NCBI RefSeq assembly: GCF_900156345.1
Contig: NZ_FTPP01000003.1
Location: forward strand, 186,001 to 250,000
Length of the DNA stretch: 64,000 bases
Reading direction: 5' to 3'
DNA from: Pontibacter indicus
GTDB taxonomy: Bacteria > Bacteroidota > Bacteroidia > Cytophagales > Hymenobacteraceae
Shown here: piece after piece, positions 17,259-25,022 of the stretch
Numbering within the stretch: the first letter of the stretch is position 1
Layout: each line of letters begins with the position of its first letter
Notes under the pieces: model-generated
What the model was told of the DNA's origin: nothing
What the model saw: only the letters and a program-made list of their open reading frames with translations
Database searches by the model: none
Made by a program: the position numbers and the translations under genes

Positions 17259-18542
17259 ATGAGAAAAGGACTTCTACCCGTTGTGCGACAGACGATTGCC
17301 CTGTTGCTTTTCCTGCCGGCCCTGCTGCTCAGCTCCTGCGCCGACGAATGTGAATCGACCACCACTTATACCGTGTTCGAGCCGGTATACATGCTGCGGG
17401 CAGACCTGCAGCAGGCTGTGAAGGTAGCGCCTGCCCAAACCCTGCGCGAGCCTGGAAAGATCTACGCCAAGGGCCATTACCTTTTCATCAACGAAGTGGA
17501 CAAAGGTGTTCACATTGTAGATAACTCCAACCCAAGCGCTCCCCGCTTCCTGAGCTTCATCACCATACCGGGCAACCTGGATATGGCCGTGAAGGGCAAT
17601 ATCCTGTATGCCGACAGCTACATCGACCTGGTGGCCCTGGACATCAGCAACCCACTTGATGTGAGACTGGTCAACCGCGTAGAAAACGTATTCCCGACTT
17701 ATTTTGGCATGCTGGTCAACGACACGGCTTCTGTGTTCATCTCTGAGTTTGTAGAAACACAGATCACGCAGCCACCCGGCACCGACTGCAACAGCGCTGG
17801 CCCGGGCTGGCTTAATGGCTGGATGACGATGGACGGACGGTCCTTCGCTTCAGCCTCCGTAGTGCAGCCCAGCAACTCAACTGGCAAAGGCGGCTCGATG
17901 GCCAGATTTACTATTTCAGGCGACCACCTCTATACCGTCAGCAATTCCGATTTGCAGGTGCTTGACATCAGCAACACAGCCGATCCGAAGAAAGGCGAGA
18001 AAATCAGGCTGGGCTGGGGCATCGAAACGATCTTCCCTTACGCTGACAAGCTGTTCATCGGCTCCACCACCGGCATGCACATCTACGACAACAGCAACCC
18101 GACAAAGCCGGTGCACCTGTCCACCTACGCGCACGTCAACAGCTGCGACCCGGTGGTGGTGGAAGGTAACCTGGCCTGGGTGACGTTGCGCTCAGGCAAT
18201 GCCTGCGCCGGCTTCACCAACCAGCTCGAAGTGATCGACATCAGCAACCCGCGCAGCCCACAGCTTCTCAAAACCTACCCGATGCAAAATCCGCACGGGC
18301 TGGGTATAGACCACTCGACCCTCTTCCTGTGTGAGGGCAAATATGGCCTGAAGATTTTTGATGCGAAGGATCATCTGAAAGTGAGTGACAACCTGATCTC
18401 CCATTTCAAAGGGCACGATGCCTTTGATGTGATTCCGCTGGGCAGTAACCTGTTGCTGATCGGCCAGGACGGCCTCTACCAGTATGACTACAGCAACGTG
18501 AAAGACATCAGGCTGCTCAGCAAACTCCCTGTATCCCGCTAA
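17259..18542 (+). CDS. LVIVD-repeat beta-propeller lipoprotein
   Basis: The 427-residue protein starts with a lipoprotein signal ending in LLSSC near residue 27, so it should be lipid-anchored in the outer membrane or periplasm. The mature part holds repeated blades with the pattern GVHIVDNSNPSAPRF, LVALDISNPLDVRLV, LQVLDISNTADPKKG, MHIYDNSNPTKPVHL and LEVIDISNPRSPQLL. This is the LVIVD repeat. These form a seven-bladed propeller of unknown ligand, and similar proteins are frequent on Bacteroidota surfaces. The next gene starts 28 bases later on the same strand and probably belongs to the same transcript. Confidence 0.85.
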   Translation: MRKGLLPVVRQTIALLLFLPALLLSSCADECESTTTYTVFEPVYMLRADLQQAVKVAPAQTLREPGKIYAKGHYLFINEVDKGVHIVDNSNPSAPRFLSFITIPGNLDMAVKGNILYADSYIDLVALDISNPLDVRLVNRVENVFPTYFGMLVNDTASVFISEFVETQITQPPGTDCNSAGPGWLNGWMTMDGRSFASASVVQPSNSTGKGGSMARFTISGDHLYTVSNSDLQVLDISNTADPKKGEKIRLGWGIETIFPYADKLFIGSTTGMHIYDNSNPTKPVHLSTYAHVNSCDPVVVEGNLAWVTLRSGNACAGFTNQLEVIDISNPRSPQLLKTYPMQNPHGLGIDHSTLFLCEGKYGLKIFDAKDHLKVSDNLISHFKGHDAFDVIPLGSNLLLIGQDGLYQYDYSNVKDIRLLSKLPVSR

Positions 18543-18570
18543 ACCCTTCTAACTCCCCTATCGCCCTGAC

Positions 18571-19128
18571 ATGAAGCTGCTATACCTGCTCACCCTGTTT
18601 CTTTTCACTTCCGGAATAACGATGGCACAGTCTGAGGAACAGCCTCTGAAGCGCTACATGGGCACCGTAGAACTCGGCTACCTGTATGGAAACAACAAGC
18701 AGAACGATATAGACAACTTTGTAGCGGCGCCCTCTGTGGAGATCTTCAACGGTTTCCGCCTGCACAGGCTGCTGACCATTGGCGCCACCACCGGCTTCGA
18801 CTTTTACAATAACCTCCTGATCACGCCTTTTGCCCTGGGTATTCGGGGTGAGGTTTTTAACTCACGCATCAGCCCGATCTACAGCATCGATGCCGGGTAT
18901 GGCTCCTCATTTCTTAGTCATGAAGCTGACATGGAGGAAAAGAAGGGCGGCTGGATGTTCAACCCGGCCTTGGGCATCCGTGTCAGGAGCGGCCATAGCA
19001 CTGCCTATACCTTTGCAGCCGGCTACAAAACCCAGGAAGCCGAAACCAGCACGTTCTGGGGCCGCGGCATGACGGATCAAAAGATAACCTACAAGCGGCT
19101 CTCGCTGCAATTGGGCTTTATGTTTTAG
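18571..19128 (+). CDS. Small outer-membrane beta-barrel-like protein
   Basis: The 185-residue product has a signal peptide (MKLLYLLTLFLFTSGITMAQ). Alternating amphipathic strands follow, such as YMGTVELGYLYGN, LLTIGATTGFDFY, FALGIRGEVFNS and STAYTFAAGYKTQ, and it ends in LSLQLGFMF, a terminal strand with a final Phe as outer-membrane barrels have. I do not recognise a named family. It follows the LVIVD lipoprotein closely, so the two may act together at the surface. Its last 11 bases overlap the 3' end of the convergent ypdA-like gene. Confidence 0.7.
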   Translation: MKLLYLLTLFLFTSGITMAQSEEQPLKRYMGTVELGYLYGNNKQNDIDNFVAAPSVEIFNGFRLHRLLTIGATTGFDFYNNLLITPFALGIRGEVFNSRISPIYSIDAGYGSSFLSHEADMEEKKGGWMFNPALGIRVRSGHSTAYTFAAGYKTQEAETSTFWGRGMTDQKITYKRLSLQLGFMF

Positions 19129-20095
19129 CCTGCTGCTCCCCCACTATATGCTTTACGATCTTCACGGCGTGCTCACGGGAGTTCTCGATGAACCAAATGT
19201 GCGTTTCCATGCCGCCGCACACCACTCCTGCCAGGTATAGCCCCGGCATGTTGGTTTCCATGGTTTCGGGGTTGTGGAAGGGGTGCCGGTAGATGTCGTC
19301 CGACAGCTTCACGCCCACCTTCTCCAGAAAAGCGAAATTCGGTTGGTAACCGGTCATGGCCATCACGTAATCATTGGCGATCGTGACTTTCCCCTCCGGC
19401 GTCTGGATATCCACTTCGGTTTCCCGCACCTCGGTGAGGCGGGACTTAAAATAGGCCTTGATGCAGCCTTCGGCAATGCGGTTCTCCAGGTCGGGTTTGG
19501 TCCAGTACTTGATGCGGCCCAGTTCTCCGTCGCGCACCACCATCGTCACCTCGGCCCCTTTGCGCCAGGTCTCCAGCGCCACGTCCGCCGACGAGTTGTT
19601 GGCCCCGATGACCACCACCTTCTGCTTGTAGTAAAAATGCGGATCGTAGTAGTAATGCCGTACCTTGTCAAGCTCCTCGCCCGGTATACCGAGCCTGTTT
19701 GGGATGTCGTAAAAACCAGTCGCGATGATCACGTGCCTTGCCCTGTAGCGGCCCTTGCTGGTGCTGATCAGGTATAGCCCATCCTCCGGTACAATTTCCG
19801 TTACTTCTTCAAACAAGTTGATGTTTAGCGCACCTGTATCTGCCACCCGGCGGTAATACTCCAGCGCCTCGTTCCGGTTCGGTTTGGCGTGGATCGAAGG
19901 GAACGGATAGCCGCCAATCTCCAGCCGGTCGGAAGTGGAGAAAAAGGTCATGTGAAGGGGATAGTTAAAAAGAGAATTCACCAGCGTGCCCTTCTCCACG
20001 ATCAGGTATGTCAAGCCGGCTTTCTTAGCCTCCAGACCACAGGCCAGCCCGATGGGGCCTCCGCCTACGATCAGTATATCAAGTGTATTATTCAC
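19118..20095 (-). CDS. ypdA: YpdA-family bacillithiol disulfide reductase
   Basis: The 325-residue flavoprotein has an N-terminal FAD motif GGGPIGLACGLEAK (residue 10) and a central NAD(P)H motif VVIGANNSSADVALE near 160. It also carries the segment NYPLHMTFFSTSDRLEIGG, which I associate with YpdA. In Firmicutes, YpdA regenerates bacillithiol from its oxidised disulfide using NADPH. Its presence suggests that this Bacteroidota lineage uses bacillithiol, although no biosynthesis genes (bshA, bshB, bshC) are in the window. The C-terminus runs into the convergent barrel gene by 11 bases. A less specific alternative is another thioredoxin-reductase-like flavoprotein. Confidence 0.85.
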   Translation of the reverse strand: MNNTLDILIVGGGPIGLACGLEAKKAGLTYLIVEKGTLVNSLFNYPLHMTFFSTSDRLEIGGYPFPSIHAKPNRNEALEYYRRVADTGALNINLFEEVTEIVPEDGLYLISTSKGRYRARHVIIATGFYDIPNRLGIPGEELDKVRHYYYDPHFYYKQKVVVIGANNSSADVALETWRKGAEVTMVVRDGELGRIKYWTKPDLENRIAEGCIKAYFKSRLTEVRETEVDIQTPEGKVTIANDYVMAMTGYQPNFAFLEKVGVKLSDDIYRHPFHNPETMETNMPGLYLAGVVCGGMETHIWFIENSREHAVKIVKHIVGEQQAKT

Positions 20096-20167
20096 TATAT
20101 GGTATCTTATAAAAACGAATGCTGTCTGCCCAAGCCTGTGAAAGTGTAGTACGCAAGTGGCTCGATT

Positions 20168-20929
20168 TTACTCAAGCTCTTTTCCCATGGCATAGGCAAT
20201 GCCTCCCCAGATGTGCTCCAGAAACGCTGGCTCGCTGTAACTTTCTACGGTGTGGCCAAGACCGGTATAGAATGCCCTGCCACCATCATAGCTATGAAAC
20301 CAAGCGATCGGATGGTGCTCTCCATTCTTGCCTCCTTCATAAGTTGATTCGTCCAGTTTGGCCAATACCTGCACATCCGGGTTCAAGCTTTTAAAGTTAT
20401 ACCATTCATCGGTGCGCTCCCACCTGGCTGGGAGTCCTTTCGTTGCAGGATGATCTTTGTCAACCACAGCAACGGTTGCCTGCTGCACCTTAGGGTGGCT
20501 CTCGAACTGGGCGCCAACGAGCTTGGTATACCAGGGCCAGTCGTACTCTGTATCTGAGGCGGAATGTATGCCTGCAAAGCCACCGCCGTTTCGAATATAA
20601 TTTTCGAATGCCATTTGCTGCTCGGGGTTCAGCACATCCAGGGTAGTGTTCAGAAAGATAACCGCCTGGTATCGCTGCAGGGAGTCAGCCACAAAATAAG
20701 CTGCATTTTCTGTCGTATCCACCTTCACCTGATGCTCACGCCCCAGCTTCAGGAGCGCCGCCTTGCCGTGAGGTATAGACGCGTGCCGGAACCCTGCTGT
20801 TTTGGAGAAGACGAGGATGCGGTGTGTTGCTTCATCGGCATGTGGGGACAATGGATTGATTGTTTGGTCGCAGGCTTGAAAAGTGCCTGTCAGCAGCAGT
20901 AGACCATATACCAGCAGATTGATTTTCAT
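20168..20929 (-). CDS. ThuA-domain lipoprotein
   Basis: The 253-residue product has a lipoprotein signal (LLTGTFQAC, lipobox near residue 20) and then a ThuA domain: RILVFSKTAGFRHASIPHG at 38, LNTTLDVLNPEQQMAFENYI near 95, and GGGFAGIHSASDTEYDWPWY near 112. ThuA is a class-I glutamine-amidotransferase-like fold, and in Bacteroidota such proteins are often linked to sugar or trehalose-type metabolism, though the activity is unproven. The nucleophile position in this family is degenerate, and here it reads GIHSASD. It lies on the same strand as ypdA, 72 bases upstream, and may be cotranscribed with it. Confidence 0.82.
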   Translation of the reverse strand: MKINLLVYGLLLLTGTFQACDQTINPLSPHADEATHRILVFSKTAGFRHASIPHGKAALLKLGREHQVKVDTTENAAYFVADSLQRYQAVIFLNTTLDVLNPEQQMAFENYIRNGGGFAGIHSASDTEYDWPWYTKLVGAQFESHPKVQQATVAVVDKDHPATKGLPARWERTDEWYNFKSLNPDVQVLAKLDESTYEGGKNGEHHPIAWFHSYDGGRAFYTGLGHTVESYSEPAFLEHIWGGIAYAMGKELE

Positions 20930-21306
20930 TTTATATGCAATTTATAGCGCTCCTTTTTCAGGTATAGCTTTCCCGAATTCAGGAAAATCTGATTGATCGA
21001 CTTTCTCAGGACCAAGCCCTGCTTCAAGTTAACCTTTCTTTTTTTAAGTCTTTCCAAACCAACACACTGTTGTCAGGCGTAATCACAGTCCTTCTTTCAA
21101 CGAGGGGAATCTGCTATTGGTGTCGAAAAATGAGGTCCTGTTATGCCTGTGGAAACAACTACAATCCTACATGTCCTGGGTCAATAATATCCAGGATCCA
21201 ATATAACAAATGTTTTACATCTCTTCGGCTCCTTCCAAAATCCGGTACAATTCCTTAGCTTTAGAAGCTTAAACCAAACTAATCTACTTATACCTACATC
21301 TACAAA
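20930..21306. other. Divergent intergenic region, no gene seen
   Basis: This lies between the divergent ThuA and Asp-box genes and must hold both promoters. One AGGTATAG copy lies near 20961. I see no convincing -7 box (the best is TAGCTTTA near 21258) and no RNA or repeat. Confidence 0.45.
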
Positions 21307-24243
21307 ATGCAAAAACGTATACTTTCTGTCGCGCTGCTGGTGGCCCTGAGCGGGGGCGCTGTGCAGGCACAGAAGAAAGCACCCAAGCAGCCGGCCTACA
21401 CACCCGCCAAAGAAAGGCTGCAGGCATTCGAGAAGCGCCAGCAACTCGACCAGAACTCCCTTGTCAGAAACGTGGCCTTCCGAAACGTAGGCCCTACTGT
21501 GCAAAGCGGTCGCATCACCGACCTGGATGTAAACCCGAAGGACCCGACTGTTTTCTACGCAGCCTATGCCTCAGGCGGTCTTTGGAGAACCGCCAACAAC
21601 GGCATTTCCTTTGAGCCACTCTTCGATAACGAGGCGGTGATGACGATCGGCGACATTGCCGTGGACTGGAACAACGGCGAGACCATCTGGATCGGCACCG
21701 GCGAGAGCAACTCCAGCCGCTCTTCTTACTCCGGCGTGGGCGTGTACAAGAGCACCGACGGAGGCAAGACCTGGCAGCACATGGGCCTCGACGACACGCA
21801 CCACATCGGTCGCATCGTCCTCCACCCGACCGACCCGAACACGCTTTGGGTAGCGGCGGTGGGGCACCTGTACTCGCCCAACAAAGATCGCGGCGTGTAC
21901 AAAACGACCGATGGCGGCAAGACCTGGAAGAAAACCCTCTTCATCGATGATAATACCGGCGCCATTGACCTGGTGATCGACCCGAAGAACCCGAACAACG
22001 TGTACGCGGCCATGTGGCACCGCGAGCGCCGTGCCTGGGACTTTGTGGAGGGCGGCAAGACCTCCGGCGTCCATAAGTCAACGGACGGCGGCAACACCTG
22101 GACCCGCGTGACCACTGAAGGCAGCGGCTTCCCAACTTCAGAAGGCGTAGGCCGTATCGGTCTCGACATTCACCCGGGCAACCCGAACATCCTCTACGCT
22201 TTCCTGGACAACCAGGAACTGCGTCCGATAGAGAAGAAGGCACCAAAAGCCGGCGAGCTGCAGAAAGACCAGTTCAAAGGCATGAGCACAGAGGCTTTCC
22301 TGGCCCTCAACGATAAGGCGCTGAATGAATTCCTCGACAACAATCGTTTTCCTTCTAAATACTCTGCCAAATCGGTGAAGGCAGATGTGAAGAGCGGCAA
22401 GCTCAAACCTGCTGCCCTGGCCGAGTACCTTGAGGACCCGCTGGCGGTGACCACCGAAGCTCCGGTGAAAGGCGCTGAACTGTACCGTTCCGACGACGGC
22501 GGCAAATCCTGGAAGAAAACGCACGAGCAGCCGATCGACGACATGTACTCGAGCTACGGCTACTACTTTGGCGTAGTGCGCGTGGCGCCGCACAACCCGG
22601 ACAAGGTATACCTGCTGGGCGTGCCGCTCCTGACTTCCGATGACGGGGGCAAGACTTTCCGCAACATCGAGGGCGAGAACGTGCACTCCGACCACCAGGC
22701 CCTGTGGGTGAGTCCCGACAAACCCGGCTATGTCATCAACGGCAACGACGGTGGTCTGAACATCACCTACGACGATGGCAAGACCTGGGCAATTGCCAAC
22801 TCGCCTTCTGTGGGCCAGTTCTACGCCATTGCCGTGGACATGGAGAAGCCTTATAACATCTATGGTGGTCTGCAGGACAACGGTACCTGGTATGGCCCGA
22901 GCAACTACAAGGCCAGCGCCGCCTGGACGCAGAACGGCCGCTATCCGTACCAGCGCATTGGCGGTGGCGACGGCATGATGGTGCAGATCGATACTCGCGA
23001 CAACAACACGGTATACCTGGGTTCGCAATACGGCAACTACACCCGCCTGAACAAGCGCACCGGGGAACGTACTTCGATCAAACCAACACACGAGTTGGGT
23101 GAGCGTCCGCTGCGTTTCAACTGGGAAAGCCCGATTCACCTGAGCCGCCACAACCAGGATATCCTGTACTTCGGCTCCAACAAGTTTCACCGCTCCATGA
23201 AGCGTGGCGAGGAGATGCAGACCCTCTCCGGCGACCTGACCAACGGCGGCCTGAGAGGCGACGTGGGCTTCGGAACCCTGACCTCCATTGACGAGTCGCC
23301 GCTGAAGTTTGGCCTGCTCTACACCGGCTCCGACGATGGCACGATCCACGTGTCGAAAGACGGCGGGTATAACTGGGAAAACATCTCTAAGAAGCTGCCA
23401 CAAAACATGTGGGTATCAACGGTAGTGGCCTCTAACCACAGCGAGAACCGCATCTATACCTCCCTGAACGGTTACCGCTGGGATGACTTCACGCCATACC
23501 TGTACGTGTCGGAAGACAACGGCAAGAAATGGGAGCGCCTGGGCACCAACCTGCCTGCCGAAGCCATCAACGTGGTGAAAGAAGATCCGAAGAACCCGAA
23601 CCTGCTCTACGTGGGCACGGATCATGGTCTGTATATCTCGCTCGACAAAGGCAAGTCCTTCATGCAGATGCGCAACGGCATGCCGGCCGTAGCCGTGCAC
23701 GACCTGGTGGTACATCCGCGCGAAAATGACCTGGTGGTAGGCACGCATGGCCGCTCCATCTACATCGCCAATGTGGAGCAGCTGCAGCAGCTCACGCCGG
23801 AGATTCAGAACCAGAAACTGCACCTGTTCGCTTTCAATCCAGTGCAGTACAGCCCACGTTGGGGACAGAAGTGGGGCGCCTGGGGCGAGCCGATGGAGTC
23901 CACACTGGATATTCCGTTCTATACCGCTCAGGCCGGCACCACGACCATCCGCATCAAGACCGACAAAGGGCAGGTGCTGAAAGAGCTCAAAGACGAGAAC
24001 GAGCGCGGCCTGAACTTCGTGCGCTACAACTTCTCGGTGGACGAGGCGAATACCAAAGCCTACGAAGCTGCACTGAACAGCGGCAAGAAAGATGGTGAGG
24101 AAGCGGTAAAAGTAACAGCCGCCGATAACAAGGTGATCTACCTGCAGCCAGGCAAGTACACAGTAGAAGTTGAAACCGCCGATGGCGGCAAGGCTACTTC
24201 TGAGTTTACCCTGAAGGCGCCGGAAAGAAGAACCAGAAGCTAA
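21307..24243 (+). CDS. Exported Asp-box (BNR/sortilin-like) beta-propeller protein, copy 1
   Basis: The 978-residue protein has a signal peptide (MQKRILSVALLVALSGGAVQAQ) and about nine Asp-box motifs of the S-x-D-x-G-x-T-W type. Examples are STDGGKTWQH, TTDGGKTWKK, STDGGNTWTR, SDDGGKSWKK, SKDGGYNWEN and SEDNGKKWER. These make one or two beta-propellers of the sialidase/VPS10-sortilin kind. Such proteins are often annotated as glycosyl hydrolases, but I see no catalytic residues that prove this. The last 130 residues form a beta-rich C-terminal domain without a T9SS sorting motif, so it is probably periplasmic. A paralog is encoded at 28717-31902. Confidence 0.85.
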   Translation: MQKRILSVALLVALSGGAVQAQKKAPKQPAYTPAKERLQAFEKRQQLDQNSLVRNVAFRNVGPTVQSGRITDLDVNPKDPTVFYAAYASGGLWRTANNGISFEPLFDNEAVMTIGDIAVDWNNGETIWIGTGESNSSRSSYSGVGVYKSTDGGKTWQHMGLDDTHHIGRIVLHPTDPNTLWVAAVGHLYSPNKDRGVYKTTDGGKTWKKTLFIDDNTGAIDLVIDPKNPNNVYAAMWHRERRAWDFVEGGKTSGVHKSTDGGNTWTRVTTEGSGFPTSEGVGRIGLDIHPGNPNILYAFLDNQELRPIEKKAPKAGELQKDQFKGMSTEAFLALNDKALNEFLDNNRFPSKYSAKSVKADVKSGKLKPAALAEYLEDPLAVTTEAPVKGAELYRSDDGGKSWKKTHEQPIDDMYSSYGYYFGVVRVAPHNPDKVYLLGVPLLTSDDGGKTFRNIEGENVHSDHQALWVSPDKPGYVINGNDGGLNITYDDGKTWAIANSPSVGQFYAIAVDMEKPYNIYGGLQDNGTWYGPSNYKASAAWTQNGRYPYQRIGGGDGMMVQIDTRDNNTVYLGSQYGNYTRLNKRTGERTSIKPTHELGERPLRFNWESPIHLSRHNQDILYFGSNKFHRSMKRGEEMQTLSGDLTNGGLRGDVGFGTLTSIDESPLKFGLLYTGSDDGTIHVSKDGGYNWENISKKLPQNMWVSTVVASNHSENRIYTSLNGYRWDDFTPYLYVSEDNGKKWERLGTNLPAEAINVVKEDPKNPNLLYVGTDHGLYISLDKGKSFMQMRNGMPAVAVHDLVVHPRENDLVVGTHGRSIYIANVEQLQQLTPEIQNQKLHLFAFNPVQYSPRWGQKWGAWGEPMESTLDIPFYTAQAGTTTIRIKTDKGQVLKELKDENERGLNFVRYNFSVDEANTKAYEAALNSGKKDGEEAVKVTAADNKVIYLQPGKYTVEVETADGGKATSEFTLKAPERRTRS

Positions 24244-24269
24244 TCGCGGCTTCGGCCATACCTGTAACA

Positions 24270-24300
24270 AAAAAGGCAGTCCCAACCGGGCTGCCTTTTT
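24270..24300 (+). terminator. Terminator of Asp-box gene 1
   Basis: AAAAAGGCAG pairs with CTGCCTTTTT around an inner CCC/GGG-like extension, 26 bases after the stop. Two tandem AGGTATAG-type words follow at once. Confidence 0.85.
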
Positions 24301-24336
24301 TATTTTATACCTATACCTTAAAAATAGACAAGATAA

Positions 24337-24351
24337 TGGCACACATATTGT
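24337..24351 (+). promoter_or_regulatory. Possible sigma-54-like site TGGCAC-N5-TTGT
   Basis: TGGCAC, five bases, then TTGT resembles the -24/-12 sigma-54 consensus (TGGCAC-N5-TTGC) except for the last base. The implied start is about 65 bases before the ATG at 24427. A similar site lies before dnaK. Confidence 0.25.
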
Positions 24352-24426
24352 TATAAAATATTTCATATATTAGATAGGCATACTCCCATTATTATCATCT
24401 TTTAACGCTTACCTAAACCAAAGCTT

Positions 24427-25008
24427 ATGAGAACAAAAATTCTACTGCTCGCTCTATTCTTAAGCCTTTCCTTCACTGCCATGGCACAGGATAAGTGGAA
24501 TCCAAAAGTTGGCTACGGCACTGTTTACTCTGGCAACGGAGACATACCCGGCCACTGGTTCATAGGAGGCATACAGACGCAGATCTCGAAACGATCCGGA
24601 TTCGAGATCCTGGCAACCGGCACCTACATCGAGGAAACCCGCCGCTACGGACAGGGATATGAGATATTTCAAAAATCGAACGGCGTGGCGCTTGAAGGAA
24701 CTTATAACCTGTTCGTCAATGCCGGGCCTGTGCAACTCTATCCGGCTGTGGGCCCGGTTTTGCGGTATGCCAGTGAGCGCGACCTTTACGGACTTTCAAT
24801 TCAATATGATGGGCAGGGCGGTATTACGGAGTTCAGACCTGAAGTGCGGTCCCGGAATGGCTTGCAGGCCGGCTATGTGTTGGCGCTGAACCTGGACGTG
24901 AAGGTTAAGCAACACCTGACTTTCGGGTTAAGAGGATCTGTGCAGAGCTTCCATGACGGGCAGCGCCTGGCTGGCCTGGGCATCACCCTGAAAAATGCAA
25001 GGTGGTAA
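24427..25008 (+). CDS. Exported barrel-like protein of unknown function
   Basis: The 193-residue product has a signal peptide (MRTKILLLALFLSLSFTAMAQ). A series of amphipathic strands follows: NPKVGYGTVYSG, WFIGGIQTQIS, GFEILATGTYIE, GVALEGTYNLFVN, GYVLALNLDVKV and HLTFGLRGSVQS. It ends at NARW, so the terminal aromatic residue is Trp. An eight-stranded outer-membrane barrel is the best guess. It is convergent with the TonB-receptor gene with only 14 bases between stops. No terminator is visible in that gap. Confidence 0.68.
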   Translation: MRTKILLLALFLSLSFTAMAQDKWNPKVGYGTVYSGNGDIPGHWFIGGIQTQISKRSGFEILATGTYIEETRRYGQGYEIFQKSNGVALEGTYNLFVNAGPVQLYPAVGPVLRYASERDLYGLSIQYDGQGGITEFRPEVRSRNGLQAGYVLALNLDVKVKQHLTFGLRGSVQSFHDGQRLAGLGITLKNARW

Positions 25009-25022
25009 GGTATAGCCCTAAC

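Noticed and set aside
22138-23403. A 421-codon frame antisense to the first Asp-box gene
   Set aside because: It is a high-GC-skew shadow of the sense gene with His/Val-rich, low-complexity translation and no homology that I recognise.
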